DNA from: Streptomyces sp. VRA16 Mangrove soil
Lineage (GTDB): Bacteria; Actinomycetota; Actinomycetes; Streptomycetales; Streptomycetaceae
Reading direction: 5' to 3'
DNA length: 64,000 nucleotides
Assembly (NCBI RefSeq): GCF_017377775.1
Contig: NZ_JAFVLN010000020.1
Span: 111,274-175,273, forward strand
The translations under genes and the position numbers were made by a program. Shown here piece by piece: positions 1 through 8,125 of the stretch (positions are counted from its first letter, which is position 1; each line of letters begins with the position of its first letter). The notes below the pieces were generated by a model. That model was not told where the DNA came from, made no database searches, and worked only from the letters and a program-made list of their open reading frames with translations.

Positions 1-554
1 AGCACGACGACCACGACCACGGCGACGAGGCGTCCGCCGACCCGCACATCTGGCTCGACCCGGTGAAGTACGCCGAGGTCGCCGAGGGCGTCGGCAAGGC
101 CCTGGAGAAGGCGGACCCGGACCACGCGGCGGACTACAAGAAGAACACCGCGGCCCTGGTCGGGGAGCTGAACCAGCTCGACAAGAAGTACGCGGAGGGC
201 CTGAAGAACTCCACCTCGAAGGTCTTCATCACCACCCACGCCGCCTTCGGCTACCTCGCCGAGCGCTACGGCCTCACCGAGGAGGCCATCAGCGGCCTCG
301 ACCCGGAGAGCGAGCCCAGCGCCGCGCGCGTCAAGGACCTCCAGAAGATGGCGAAGGCCGACGGTGTGACGACCGTCTTCTACGAGACCCTCGTCAGCGA
401 CAAGACGGCCAAGACCCTCGCGAACGACGCGGGCCTGAAGACGGCCGTGCTCGACCCGCTGGAGGGCATCACCGACCAGTCCAAGGGTGACGACTACATG
501 CAGGTCATGGAGTCGAACCTGACGGCACTCCAGAAGGCGCTCGGCGCCAAGTGA
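1..554 (+). CDS. znuA: Zinc ABC transporter substrate-binding protein, 3' part (ZnuA-like)
   Basis: The gene is cut by the left edge; the reading frame is open from base 3. The first visible residues are a His/Asp-rich loop followed by the DPHIWLDP signature of cluster A-I (ZnuA/TroA) solute-binding proteins. The rest covers the C-terminal lobe, including FITTHAAFGYLA and the EPSAARV region typical of the family. The protein would be exported and lipid-anchored and would deliver Zn(II) to the permease, but the signal peptide lies outside the window. The stop codon overlaps a possible GTG start of the ATPase gene, so the genes form one operon with znuC, znuB and probably zur. Confidence 0.93.
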   Translation, partial: HDDHDHGDEASADPHIWLDPVKYAEVAEGVGKALEKADPDHAADYKKNTAALVGELNQLDKKYAEGLKNSTSKVFITTHAAFGYLAERYGLTEEAISGLDPESEPSAARVKDLQKMAKADGVTTVFYETLVSDKTAKTLANDAGLKTAVLDPLEGITDQSKGDDYMQVMESNLTALQKALGAK

Positions 555-571
555 CGAAGGGGGACGGCGCC

Positions 572-1336
572 ATGGGCGAACCGGTCATCACTCTGCGCGG
601 GGTCACCGCCGAACTGGGCTCGCGGCCCGTGCTGCGCGGCATCGACGTGACCGTGCACCGCGGCGAGGTCGTCGCCCTGCTCGGCGCGAACGGCTCCGGC
701 AAGTCGACCGCGATCCGCACCATCGTCGGGCAGGTGCCGGTGAGCGGCGGCGAGATCGAGCTGTTCGGCACGCCCAGGCGCCGGTTCCGGCAGTGGTCGC
801 GGGTGGGGTACGTGCCGCAACGCACGACCGCCGCGGGCGGCGTGCCCGCGACGGTGGCCGAGGTCGTCTCCTCCGGGCGGCTGTCCCGGGCCCGCTTCGG
901 GATCCTGCGCAAGGCCGACCGGGCCGCGGTGACCCGCGCCCTGGAACTGGTCGGGATGGCCGACCGGGCCAAGGACTCGGTCGACGCGCTCTCCGGGGGC
1001 CAGCACCAGCGGGTGCTGATCGCCCGCGCACTGGCCGCCGAACCCGAACTGCTGATCATGGACGAGCCGATGGCGGGCGTGGACCTGGCGAGCCAGGAAG
1101 TGCTGGCCGCGACCCTGCGCGAGCAGGTCGCCGCGGGCACCACCGTCCTCCTCGTGCTGCACGAACTCGGCCCGCTGGAACCGCTGATCGACCGGGCGGT
1201 CGTCCTGCGCGACGGCTGCGTGCTGCACGACGGCCCGCCCCCGGAGGCGGTCGGCCAGCACGCGCTGCCCGGCCACGACCACGTACACCCGCATGCGGCC
1301 GACGCCACCCCGCTCCGCACGGGCCTGCTGAGCTGA
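572..1336 (+). CDS. znuC: Zinc ABC transporter ATP-binding protein
   Basis: ABC ATPase of about 254 residues that powers zinc import. It shows Walker A (GANGSGKST), the Q-loop region (YVPQRT), the signature LSGGQHQR and Walker B (LLIMDEP), followed by the switch His in VLHELG. I prefer the ATG at 572 because AAGGGGG lies about 9 bases upstream. A GTG at 551 that overlaps the znuA stop is the alternative and would add 7 residues. A His-rich C-terminus (HDHVHPHAAD) is visible and could bind metal. Placement between znuA and the permease gives the substrate call. Confidence 0.93.
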   Translation: MGEPVITLRGVTAELGSRPVLRGIDVTVHRGEVVALLGANGSGKSTAIRTIVGQVPVSGGEIELFGTPRRRFRQWSRVGYVPQRTTAAGGVPATVAEVVSSGRLSRARFGILRKADRAAVTRALELVGMADRAKDSVDALSGGQHQRVLIARALAAEPELLIMDEPMAGVDLASQEVLAATLREQVAAGTTVLLVLHELGPLEPLIDRAVVLRDGCVLHDGPPPEAVGQHALPGHDHVHPHAADATPLRTGLLS

Positions 1337-1352
1337 GGAACTGGAATCGATC

Positions 1353-2246
1353 ATGGAAATCCTGAGCTACGACTTCATGCGGCGGGCGCTGCTCGCGGCC
1401 GTCCTCGTCGGCATCACCGCGCCCGCGATCGGCATCTACCTGGTGCAGCGCCGGCAGGCCCTGCTCGGCGACGGCATCGGCCACGTGGCGATGACGGGCG
1501 TGGGCCTCGGCTTCCTCACGAACTCCTCGCCGATCTGGATGGCGACGGTCGTCTCCGTGCTCGGCGCGGTCGCGATGGAGCTGATCCGCTGGTTCAGCAG
1601 GACGCGGGGCGACATCGCGCTCGCCATGCTCTTCTACGGCGGTATGGCCGGCGGCGTCATGCTGACCAGCCTCGCCGACGGCTCGACGGGCAATCTGCAC
1701 TCGTATCTGTTCGGTTCGCTGGCCACGGTGGCGCCGGAGGACGTGTGGGCCATCAGCCTGCTCGCGGCCTTCGTCGTGCTGGTGACGGTGGGCCTGCGCC
1801 GGCAGCTGTTCGCGGTCAGCCAGGACGAGGAGTTCGCCCGGGTCACGGGCCTGCCGGTGCGGATGCTCAATCTGCTGGTCGCGGTGACCGCGGCGCTGAC
1901 GGTCTCCGTCGCCATGCGCGTCGTGGGCCTGCTCCTGGTCTCCGCGCTGATGGTGGTGCCGGTGGCGGCGGCGCAGCAGCTGACCCGCAGCTTCAAGGCG
2001 ACGTTCGTGATCGCGGTCGCGATCGGCGTGGCCGTGACGCTCGGCGGGACCGTGACGTCGTACTACCAGGACGTGCCGCCCGGCGCGACGATCGTGCTGT
2101 TCACCATCGCCGCGTTCATCGCGCTGACGCTGGCCGCGACCCCGCTGGCCCGGCGCCGGGCCAGGGCAGCGGCGGCGGGGTCCGGTGATCCCGCGGAATG
2201 CACGATCCCGGGACAGCAGGCGTCGACCGCCCCGGTTCAGGGATGA
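1353..2246 (+). CDS. znuB: Zinc ABC transporter permease
   Basis: A 297-residue integral membrane protein of the ABC-3 (ZnuB/MntB) family with about eight hydrophobic segments. The N-terminal MRRALLAAVLVGI stretch and the QRRQALLGDGIGHVAMTG motif are characteristic of the family. The start is ATG, 16 bases after znuC. The C-terminus is a loosely conserved Ala/Arg tail that extends over the upstream region of zur, so the zur promoter, if any, lies inside this gene. Confidence 0.93.
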   Translation: MEILSYDFMRRALLAAVLVGITAPAIGIYLVQRRQALLGDGIGHVAMTGVGLGFLTNSSPIWMATVVSVLGAVAMELIRWFSRTRGDIALAMLFYGGMAGGVMLTSLADGSTGNLHSYLFGSLATVAPEDVWAISLLAAFVVLVTVGLRRQLFAVSQDEEFARVTGLPVRMLNLLVAVTAALTVSVAMRVVGLLLVSALMVVPVAAAQQLTRSFKATFVIAVAIGVAVTLGGTVTSYYQDVPPGATIVLFTIAAFIALTLAATPLARRRARAAAAGSGDPAECTIPGQQASTAPVQG

Positions 2247-2313
2247 CCCCGTCATGACGTCGCCTGGCACAATGGCGGCGGTACGAAGGTGGCAGGCAGG
2301 TGAGGAGGAACCC

Positions 2314-2727
2314 GTGGCAGCCCCGGTTCGAGGCAGGTCGACCCGCCAGCGCGCGGCCGTGGCGGCGGCGCTCGACGCGGTGGACGAGTTCCGCAGCGCC
2401 CAGGAACTGCACGACGTGCTCAAGCACAAGGGCGACTCCGTCGGCCTGACCACGGTCTACCGCACCCTCCAGTCCCTCGCCGACGCGGGCGAGGTCGACG
2501 TCCTGCGCACGTCGGAGGGCGAGGCGGTGTACCGCCGCTGCTCGACCGGCGACCACCACCATCACCTGGTCTGCCGCGTCTGCGGCAAGGCCGTCGAGGT
2601 CGAGGGCCCGGCGGTGGAGAAGTGGGCCGAGGCGATCGCCACCGAGCACGGCTACGTGAACGTGGCCCACACGGTGGAGATCTTCGGCACCTGCGCCGAG
2701 TGCGCGTCCGCCGGCCCGGGCGCCTGA
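2314..2727 (+). CDS. zur: Zinc uptake regulator, Fur family
   Basis: A 137-residue Fur-family repressor. The N-terminal winged helix carries the LTTVYRTLQSLADAGEVD segment common to Fur/Zur. The metal and dimerisation part contains a DHHHHLVCRVCGK cluster and a second Cys pair (CAEC) near the end, consistent with a structural zinc site. I chose GTG 2314 because a strong GAGGAGG sits 7 bases upstream. Longer in-frame starts at 2185 and 2254 would add non-conserved residues. The location directly after znuACB, as in Streptomyces coelicolor, and the close match to Streptomyces Zur make the call firm. It should repress the zinc operon and zinc-free ribosomal protein paralogues when zinc is replete. 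Confidence 0.95.
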   Translation: MAAPVRGRSTRQRAAVAAALDAVDEFRSAQELHDVLKHKGDSVGLTTVYRTLQSLADAGEVDVLRTSEGEAVYRRCSTGDHHHHLVCRVCGKAVEVEGPAVEKWAEAIATEHGYVNVAHTVEIFGTCAECASAGPGA

Positions 2728-2760
2728 CGGGTCCCGTCGCCGGGTGCGGGCCGCGTACGC

Positions 2761-2802
2761 CCCGCACCCGCACCCGCACCCGCACCCGCACCCGCACCCG
2801 CG
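2761..2802 (+). repeat. Hexanucleotide tandem repeat (CCCGCA)
   Basis: Nearly seven copies of CCCGCA lie between the convergent zur and YcxB-like genes. It is non-coding, about 35 bases after the zur stop and ending just before the opposing stop codon. A microsatellite of this kind can vary in copy number by replication slippage. Confidence 0.9.
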
Positions 2803-2803
2803 G

Positions 2804-3319
2804 TCACGCCTGCCGCAGGCGGCTGTCCATGAAGGCGCGCAGGGCGGCGGTGTCCTCGGCGGAGAGACGGTCCTTCGGCACGACCGTCGCGTGGGAGGCG
2901 TCCTCGTCGTCGAAGAGGACGAACAGGTCGTCCGTCTCGGTGTAGTCGGCCAGGCCCTCCCAGGTGATCCGCTCGGAGCCCAGATCGTGCTCGACGCGGA
3001 CCCCGTCCCCGTCGACGACGACCTCGTGGCCGCCGCACCGCACCGCGCGCTCGTGCAGGGCGCGGGTCTCCCGGCGCGGGCGGACGACGAGGACGCCGAC
3101 GGCCAGCCCGATCACGATCGCGGGCGAGAACGCGGCGGTGCCGGATCCGCCGGTGGCCGCCGACAGCGTCGCCGACACCGCGAGCAGCGCCAGCGCGAGC
3201 AGCACCCGGCGCGTGCGTCCCGAGGCCCGGCCGCGAGCGGCGACGATCTGCGCGCACTGCCGCTGCGTCGGCCGGTACGACAGTCGGAGACGGTAGGCGG
3301 TGTCCTGCTCGGACCTCAT
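2804..3319 (-). CDS. YcxB-like small membrane protein
   Basis: 171 residues. A basic N-terminus (RPTQRQCAQIVAARGRASGRTRR) is followed by two closely spaced transmembrane helices at about residues 38-80. A soluble C-terminal domain then has the layout of YcxB-like proteins (RVEHDLGSERITWEGLADYTETDDLFVLF and a VVPKDRLS segment). The function of the family is unknown. The gene is monocistronic, convergent with zur and downstream of uppS on the same strand. The start ATG 3319 is the first in frame. Confidence 0.75.
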   Translation of the reverse strand: MRSEQDTAYRLRLSYRPTQRQCAQIVAARGRASGRTRRVLLALALLAVSATLSAATGGSGTAAFSPAIVIGLAVGVLVVRPRRETRALHERAVRCGGHEVVVDGDGVRVEHDLGSERITWEGLADYTETDDLFVLFDDEDASHATVVPKDRLSAEDTAALRAFMDSRLRQA

Positions 3320-3408
3320 GGTGTGTGCTCCCTGACCTGTGAAAGTCCAGGGAGCGTAACCGTGGTTCCTGTCGGGGGCTGCGCCGGGGTTGCCCGATTA
3401 CCTCCCCT

Positions 3409-4242
3409 TTACTTCCCGTTCTCCAGCTGGAGCAGCACCTCGTTGGGCGTGGCCCCGCCGAAGCGGCGGTCGCGGGAGGCGTACTCGACGCAGGCCCGCC
3501 ACAGGTCGCGGCGGTCGAAGTCCGGCCACAGGACGTCCTGGAAGACCATCTCGGCGTAGGCGCTCTGCCACAGCAGGTAGTTGGAGGTGCGCTGCTCGCC
3601 GCTGGGGCGCAGGAACAGGTCGACGTCCGGCATGTCCGGGTAGTAGAGGTACTTCGCGAACGTCTTCTCGTTCACCTTCGACGGGTCGAGGCGGCCCGCC
3701 TTCACGTCCGCGGCGAGCGCCTGCGCGGCGTCGGCGATCTCGGCGCGGCCGCCGTAGTTCATGCAGAAGTAGAGCGTCAGCTTGTCGTTGCCCTTGGTCT
3801 GCTCCTGGCTGATCTCCAGCTCCTTGGCGACCGACTTCCACAGCTTGGGCATCCTGCCCACCCAGCGCACCCGCACGCCCAGCTCGTCGAGCTGGTCACG
3901 GGTCTTGCGGATGAAGTCCCGGTTGAAGTTCATCAGGAACTTCACCTCGTCCGGGGACCGCTTCCAGTTCTCGGTGGAGAAGGCGTACAGCGAGATCGCG
4001 CCGACGCCCATCTCGATCGCGCCCTGGAGCACGTCGAGAACGCGCTCGGCGCCGACCTTGTGGCCCTCGGTGCGGGGCAGCCCGCGCTCCTTGGCCCAGC
4101 GTCCGTTCCCGTCCATCACGATGGCGACGTGCTCGGGCACCAGCTCGCCGGGGATCTTCGGGGGCCGCGCGCCCGACGGGTGCGGTTCGGGTGCCACGTA
4201 CTCGCGGCGTGACGACCGTCCGAGAATTCCGCGACGTGCCAT
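3409..4242 (-). CDS. uppS: Isoprenyl transferase (undecaprenyl diphosphate synthase type)
   Basis: 277-residue cis-prenyltransferase that condenses isopentenyl diphosphate units to make the polyprenyl carrier for cell-wall precursors. The catalytic Asp lies in IVMDGNGRWAK. YAFSTENWKRS and the C-terminal LRPSGEQRTSNYLLWQ signature, with the downstream aromatic/acidic WPDF element, are all present. An N-terminal extension of about 35 residues (RSSRREYVAPEPHP) is usual in actinobacteria. GGGGAGAGG precedes ATG 4242. The gene is co-oriented and close to recO, as in other Streptomyces. Confidence 0.95.
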   Translation of the reverse strand: MARRGILGRSSRREYVAPEPHPSGARPPKIPGELVPEHVAIVMDGNGRWAKERGLPRTEGHKVGAERVLDVLQGAIEMGVGAISLYAFSTENWKRSPDEVKFLMNFNRDFIRKTRDQLDELGVRVRWVGRMPKLWKSVAKELEISQEQTKGNDKLTLYFCMNYGGRAEIADAAQALAADVKAGRLDPSKVNEKTFAKYLYYPDMPDVDLFLRPSGEQRTSNYLLWQSAYAEMVFQDVLWPDFDRRDLWRACVEYASRDRRFGGATPNEVLLQLENGK

Positions 4243-4281
4243 GTTGGTGGGCCTCTCCCCTAGCTCAGCTCTAGCTTTGCG

Positions 4282-5031
4282 CTAGCTCTTCTCTACGTAA
4301 CGCAGCGAGCGCAGCCCGCGCTCCAGGTGCCAGTGCAGATACGCCGACACCAGCCCGCTGCCCTCCCGCTGGAACCTCGCCTCGCACGTGTCCGCCGTCT
4401 CCCAGTCTCCGGTGAGCAGCGCACCCAGCAGGACGAGGGCCTGCGGTGAGGGTACGACGCTGCCCGGTACCCGGCAGTCGACGCAAACCGAGCCGCCCGC
4501 GCCGACCGAGAAGAACCGGTTGGGACCGGGCATTCCGCACTTGGCGCAGTCGCCGAAGCTGGGCGCGTAGCCGTTGACGGCCAGCGAGCGGAGCAGGAAC
4601 GCGTCGAGGATCAGATGCGGCTCGTGCTCACCGCGGGCGAGGGTGCGCAGCGCGCCGACGAGCAGCAGGTACTGCTGGACGGCCGGTTCGCCCTCGTGGT
4701 CGGTGAAGCGTTCCGCCGTCTCCAGCATCGCGGTGCCGGCGGTGTAGCGGGCGTAGTCGGTGACGATGGCGCCGCCGTACGCGGCGATGGTCTCGCTCTG
4801 CGTGCACAGCGGCAGCCCCCGCCCGATCAACTCGCTGCCCCGCGCGAAGAACTGCACGTCGACGTGGGAGAAGGGTTCGAGCCGCGCCCCGAACTTCGAC
4901 TTGGTCCGCCGCACCCCCCGCGCCACGGCCCGTACCCGGCCGTGCCCGCGCGTGAGGAGCGTGATGATGCGGTCGGCTTCGCCGAGCTTCTGCGTCCTGA
5001 GCACGATCCCGTCGTCACGGAAGAGACTCAT
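4282..5031 (-). CDS. recO: DNA repair protein RecO
   Basis: 249 residues, full length for the family. The N-terminal OB-fold begins MSLFRDDGIVLRTQKLGEAD, and a zinc-finger motif CAKC-(n)-CVDC lies near residues 160-185. RecO works with RecF/RecR to load RecA on SSB-coated single-stranded DNA. The ATG at 5031 is embedded in ATGA and overlaps the TGA of a 51-codon upstream reading frame that repeats the first 22 codons of recO (see next entry). Its own ribosome binding site is weak (GCGGGGGCG). Translation could therefore be coupled to the upstream frame. Confidence 0.94.
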   Translation of the reverse strand: MSLFRDDGIVLRTQKLGEADRIITLLTRGHGRVRAVARGVRRTKSKFGARLEPFSHVDVQFFARGSELIGRGLPLCTQSETIAAYGGAIVTDYARYTAGTAMLETAERFTDHEGEPAVQQYLLLVGALRTLARGEHEPHLILDAFLLRSLAVNGYAPSFGDCAKCGMPGPNRFFSVGAGGSVCVDCRVPGSVVPSPQALVLLGALLTGDWETADTCEARFQREGSGLVSAYLHWHLERGLRSLRYVEKS

Positions 5032-5183
5032 CGCACGCCCCCGCGGGTGTCCGGCCGGGGGTCCGGCCCGCCGCGCAGCGGCAGTCGGACGCAGCGTCCC
5101 CCGGGTGAGCGCAGCGTGATGCGGTCCGCTTCGCCCAGCTTCTGGGTGCGCAGCACGATGCCGTCGTCGCGGAACAGACTCAT
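5028..5183 (-). pseudogene. Duplicated recO 5' end (51-codon reading frame)
   Basis: This frame starts ATGAGTCTGTTCCGC and encodes the same first 22 residues as RecO, MSLFRDDGIV...EADRI. It then runs into unrelated sequence and stops at a TGA that overlaps the ATG of the full recO. Codon by codon the two copies differ at 9 of 66 bases, in 8 codons, and all differences are synonymous. The copy is out of frame with recO, so it is not a simple alternative start. AAGGGA lies about 10 bases before its ATG. It could be a recombination scar from a divergent recO allele, or a translated coupling leader. Confidence 0.8.
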
Positions 5184-5230
5184 ACGGCCATTGTCCCTTA
5201 CGGGCGGACGCTCTCTTACGGGAACGGGGG

Positions 5231-5995
5231 TCAGGACGCCGGGACCGTCTCCCGCAGGAAGCCGGTGAGCAGCTCCGTCGTCGCGGTGGGCCGTTCCAGG
5301 CTCGGGAGGTGACCGGCCCAGGGCAGTTCGACGTGGCGGGCCTCGGGGAGCAGGTCCGCGACGCGGGCCGCGATGTGCCGGAAGTCCGCCACGTCGTGGC
5401 CGCCGGAGACGGTGAGGCAGGGCGCCTTGGCCGCCGCCGGATCGACGTCCACCTTCTTGCGTCCGGCGCCCTCGGGGGCGGCCAGCTGGACGTCGAAGGC
5501 GTGCCGCTGCATCGTGCGTACGGCCTCACGGGCCGCGTCGCCGGCGTCCGGGCCGAGCCAGGTGTCGACGTTCAGCTCCACGGCCGCCGCGACGTCGCCC
5601 GCTTCGAGGAGCGTGTCCTCGCGCTCGCCGAACGCGCGCAGGGCGTCGGTGGGGGCGTGGTCCGGGAGTCCCGCGCACAGCAGCGCCAGCGCGGTCACCC
5701 GGTCCGGGTGGCGGGCGGCGATCTCCACGGCGACCTGGCCGCCGTACGAGGATCCGATCAGTGCGGCCTGCTCGATGCCGAGGGTGTCCATCAGGTCCAG
5801 CACGTCCTCGGCGTCGTTGTGCGGCCGGGCCGGCAGGGGTGAGTCGCCGAAGCCCCGGAAGTCGCAGCGCACCACGCGGTAGCCGGCGCCCGTCAGGGCC
5901 GCCCACTGCGGGTCCCACATCCTGCGGTCGCACACGCCGGAGTGCAGGAGTATCAGAGCGGGGCCGGTGCCGGCCGCGTCATGAGCGAGAGTCAT
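5231..5995 (-). CDS. Alpha/beta hydrolase
   Basis: 254 residues with the alpha/beta hydrolase fold. The oxyanion region is LLHSGVCDRRMWD, the nucleophile elbow is GSSYGGQ, the acid region is HDVADF and the catalytic His is in WAGHLPSLE. It resembles 3-oxoadipate enol-lactonase-like hydrolases, but the substrate cannot be read from sequence. ATG 5995 is followed by the family-like N-terminus (TLAHDAAGTGPALILLH). An ATG four codons upstream (6007) is an alternative. Neither has a clear ribosome binding site. Confidence 0.85.
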   Translation of the reverse strand: MTLAHDAAGTGPALILLHSGVCDRRMWDPQWAALTGAGYRVVRCDFRGFGDSPLPARPHNDAEDVLDLMDTLGIEQAALIGSSYGGQVAVEIAARHPDRVTALALLCAGLPDHAPTDALRAFGEREDTLLEAGDVAAAVELNVDTWLGPDAGDAAREAVRTMQRHAFDVQLAAPEGAGRKKVDVDPAAAKAPCLTVSGGHDVADFRHIAARVADLLPEARHVELPWAGHLPSLERPTATTELLTGFLRETVPAS

Positions 5996-6050
5996 GCCGC
6001 AGACCATAGGTGCCAGAGTGACGCCTGCGCACTCATAATCCACCCCGCAC

Positions 6051-6118
6051 TGTGATCGTGCCCCGCCAGGGGCGGCTCCGCCGCGCGGGCGCGACCGGCG
6101 GTGGTCGTGCCCCGCGGG
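6051..6118 (-). repeat. Dispersed repeat related to the 28.0-28.2 kb array
   Basis: On the minus strand this stretch matches the 68-bp unit found in tandem at 28012-28217. Shared cores are GGGGCACGACCA, GTCGCGCCCGCGCGGCGG and GAGCCGC. It lies in the non-coding space between the hydrolase and a small-gene pair. The remaining bases to 6273 show no gene I can support. Confidence 0.7.
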
Positions 6119-6273
6119 CCGCGCGCTCCACGACGGTCGACAGCCTCCGGGTACGCCTCGTCGATGTCCGCCGCGCGCTCGCCGCGGCGTCCCTCGCCTT
6201 CCGGGGCGAGCGGGAGCCGTTCCGTCCGTCCGGCGCCGCCCTCCCGGCCTTCCGACCGGTGCCCCCGGAGCGT

Positions 6274-6489
6274 TCAGGGCACCTCGCCGCGGCTCCTTCT
6301 GTTCTCGTACGCCGTCGCCGCCCGCAGCCGCTCCGTCGTCGTCGCCACGCGCAGCGCCTCGGGCGGGCACTCCCACTCGCGGCCACCGCCGAAGGGCCGC
6401 AGCTGTACGTACGGCCCCTCGTGTCCCATCACTCTTCCCACCTGACCCGTACTCGTGTCCACCGCGTACGAACCGATCGGCGGCTTCAT
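6274..6489 (-). CDS. Small conserved hypothetical protein (71 aa)
   Basis: 71 residues beginning MKPPIGSYAVDTSTGQVGRV and continuing with a GPYVQLRPFGGGREWECPPEALR segment. It resembles small actinobacterial proteins that accompany XRE/DUF397 regulator loci. No transmembrane helix or signal peptide is present, and the function is unknown. Its ATG overlaps the TGA of the preceding 78-aa gene (TGATG), so the two are translationally coupled. They lie divergent to the broken XRE gene at 6841. Confidence 0.65.
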   Translation of the reverse strand: MKPPIGSYAVDTSTGQVGRVMGHEGPYVQLRPFGGGREWECPPEALRVATTTERLRAATAYENRRSRGEVP

Positions 6490-6725
6490 CAGGTGGCGCT
6501 CCCCTTCGTACGTTCCGACAGCGCGGCGGCCAGTCGTGCCGCCGCGTCAACCGAACAACGCCCCAATTCCACCAATGGACACGGGGCAGTTCGCGCGATT
6601 GACCCCTGGTCCAGTCCCAGAGACGGCAACGCAATTCCCGCCGCCGCGAGTGCGGCTCGCAATTTCTCCACCGTTTCCTCCGCCTCCTCCACGCACAGCT
6701 CCGCGTCGTCCGAGCGTCCCGTCAC
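6489..6725 (-). CDS. Small conserved hypothetical protein (78 aa)
   Basis: 78 residues with a helical N-terminal half (ELCVEEAEETVEKLRAALAAAG) and a Pro/Cys-containing middle. The start is GTG 6725 with GGGGAG 5 bases upstream. It is the first gene of a two-gene unit with the 71-aa protein, transcribed away from the XRE remnant. The function is unknown. Members of this arrangement are common next to Scr1-type XRE regulators in Streptomyces (family knowledge, not proven here). Confidence 0.62.
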   Translation of the reverse strand: MTGRSDDAELCVEEAEETVEKLRAALAAAGIALPSLGLDQGSIARTAPCPLVELGRCSVDAAARLAAALSERTKGSAT

Positions 6726-6840
6726 CTGGCTCCCCTTCCCGATTCGATTTCACGCTTTCCCCCTCGACCATGGCCTTCCGTCTCTACAGTGGGGAGAGGT
6801 CTGTGCCCTACAAGTCATGGGCAGAGCTTGGGGGTTGGCG

Positions 6841-7357
6841 ATGGCCCAGGGTTCTCGGCAGGCGGCGTGGGAGTTCTTCGGTCTCGAACTCAAGAGACGC
6901 CGCGAGGACGCCGGGCTCACTCAAGTCGGGTTGGGGTTGCGGGTATTCGTCTCCAGCGGCCACATCGGCCAATTCGAACAGGCAATTCGCAAACCGCAGT
7001 TGGATGTCGCCCAGAGGATTGACGACGTCCTGCAATCCGACGGTATTTTCGAGCGGATGTGGCGGAGCCTGATCGACGACCACCGGTACGCGGATTACTT
7101 CGCGGAGGTCGTGGAGCTGGAGCGGACGGCGACGCGGATCTGTGAGTTCGCGCCGACCGTGATCCCGAGGTCCTCAAGGACGCTGCACGCGCAAGAGCAG
7201 TTACAGCGACGGCGACGGGGGCAACTGCGTCGAGGTGGCCGACAACGTCCCCGGCGTCGTCCCCGTCCGGGACAGCAAGGTGTCCGGCGGGGACGTCGTC
7301 GTGATCGGGGCCGCGGCCTGGCGGGCGTTCGTCGCGGACGCGGTGCGGCGGGGCTGA
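6841..7357 (+). pseudogene. Broken XRE regulator fused to a DUF397 remnant
   Basis: From ATG 6841 the first ~110 codons encode an XRE helix-turn-helix domain (LKRRREDAGLTQ to GQFEQAIRKPQ) and the start of the Scr1-type ligand domain (ELERTATRICEFAPTVIP). The normal continuation is missing. The frame then runs into unrelated Arg-rich sequence. From about 7190, in another frame, a DUF397 C-terminus is readable (KSSYSDGDGGNCVEVAD to the stop at 7355-7357). Between them, a third frame shows DPEVLKDAA, which looks like DUF397 N-terminal sequence with one base lost near 7189. An internal deletion plus a frameshift explains this best. Confidence 0.75.
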
Positions 7358-7426
7358 ACCACACCCCCGCCTCTGCTCTCGGCCGAGCGCGGGGACACCG
7401 GGGGCGCCGGAGGGCAGGATCGACAC

Positions 7427-8125
7427 GTGCCGTCCGCTTTCGTGCTCGTCCACAGCCCGTCCGTGGGCCCCGCCACCTGGGGGCCCGTCGCCGAACACCT
7501 GGCCGCGGCCGGGCACCGGGTGCTGGTTCCGTCCCTGCTCCACGTCGGCGAGGGGGACGCGCCACCCTTCTGGCCCGCCGTGGTCGACGCGGTCCGTGAC
7601 GGGCTGCGGCACGTGCCCGCGGACACCTCGCTCACCCTCGTCGCCCACAGCAACGCGGGACTGTTCCTCCCGGCGATCCGGAAGGCGCTGCACCAGCCGG
7701 TGACCGGATCCGTGTTCGTCGACGCCGCCCTGCCCGCCCGGTCCGGGAGCACGACCGTGGCCCCGCCCGAACTCCTGTCATTCCTGCGGACGTTGGCGGT
7801 CGACGGCCGGCTGCCGCGCTGGACCGACTGGTGGGACGAGGACGATGTCGCCCCCATGTTCCACGGCTGCGACGCGCGCCGGACCGTCGTGGCGGAGCAG
7901 CCCCGGCTCCCGCTGTCGTACTACGAACAGCGCATCCCCGTGCCGGACGGCTGGGACGACCACCCGTGCTCGTACCTCCTGTTCGGGCCGCCGTACGAGG
8001 CCGAGGCCGAAGAGGCCCGGTCCCGCGGCTGGCGGGTGGCGCACCTTCCGGGAGCCCATCTGCACCAGATCGTGGACCCGGCCGGCACGGCCGGACACCT
8101 CATCGCGCTCGGTGCACCGCGCTGA
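7427..8125 (+). CDS. Alpha/beta hydrolase family protein
   Basis: 232 residues. It begins FVLVHSPSVGPATW, has a nucleophile-elbow-like VAHSNAGLFLP (GXSXG replaced by H-S-N-A-G, Ser retained) and ends with a catalytic-His-type LPGAHLHQIVDP. Proteins of this layout are annotated as alpha/beta hydrolases of unknown substrate. The start is GTG 7427. The 3' end overlaps the convergent MarR-like gene by 26 bases. Confidence 0.75.
   Translation: MPSAFVLVHSPSVGPATWGPVAEHLAAAGHRVLVPSLLHVGEGDAPPFWPAVVDAVRDGLRHVPADTSLTLVAHSNAGLFLPAIRKALHQPVTGSVFVDAALPARSGSTTVAPPELLSFLRTLAVDGRLPRWTDWWDEDDVAPMFHGCDARRTVVAEQPRLPLSYYEQRIPVPDGWDDHPCSYLLFGPPYEAEAEEARSRGWRVAHLPGAHLHQIVDPAGTAGHLIALGAPR

Noticed and set aside
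2247..2313. Zur box or CGTCATGACG palindrome in front of zur
   Set aside because: No AT-rich Zur-box-like palindrome is present. The 10-bp palindrome is common in this sequence and not specific.
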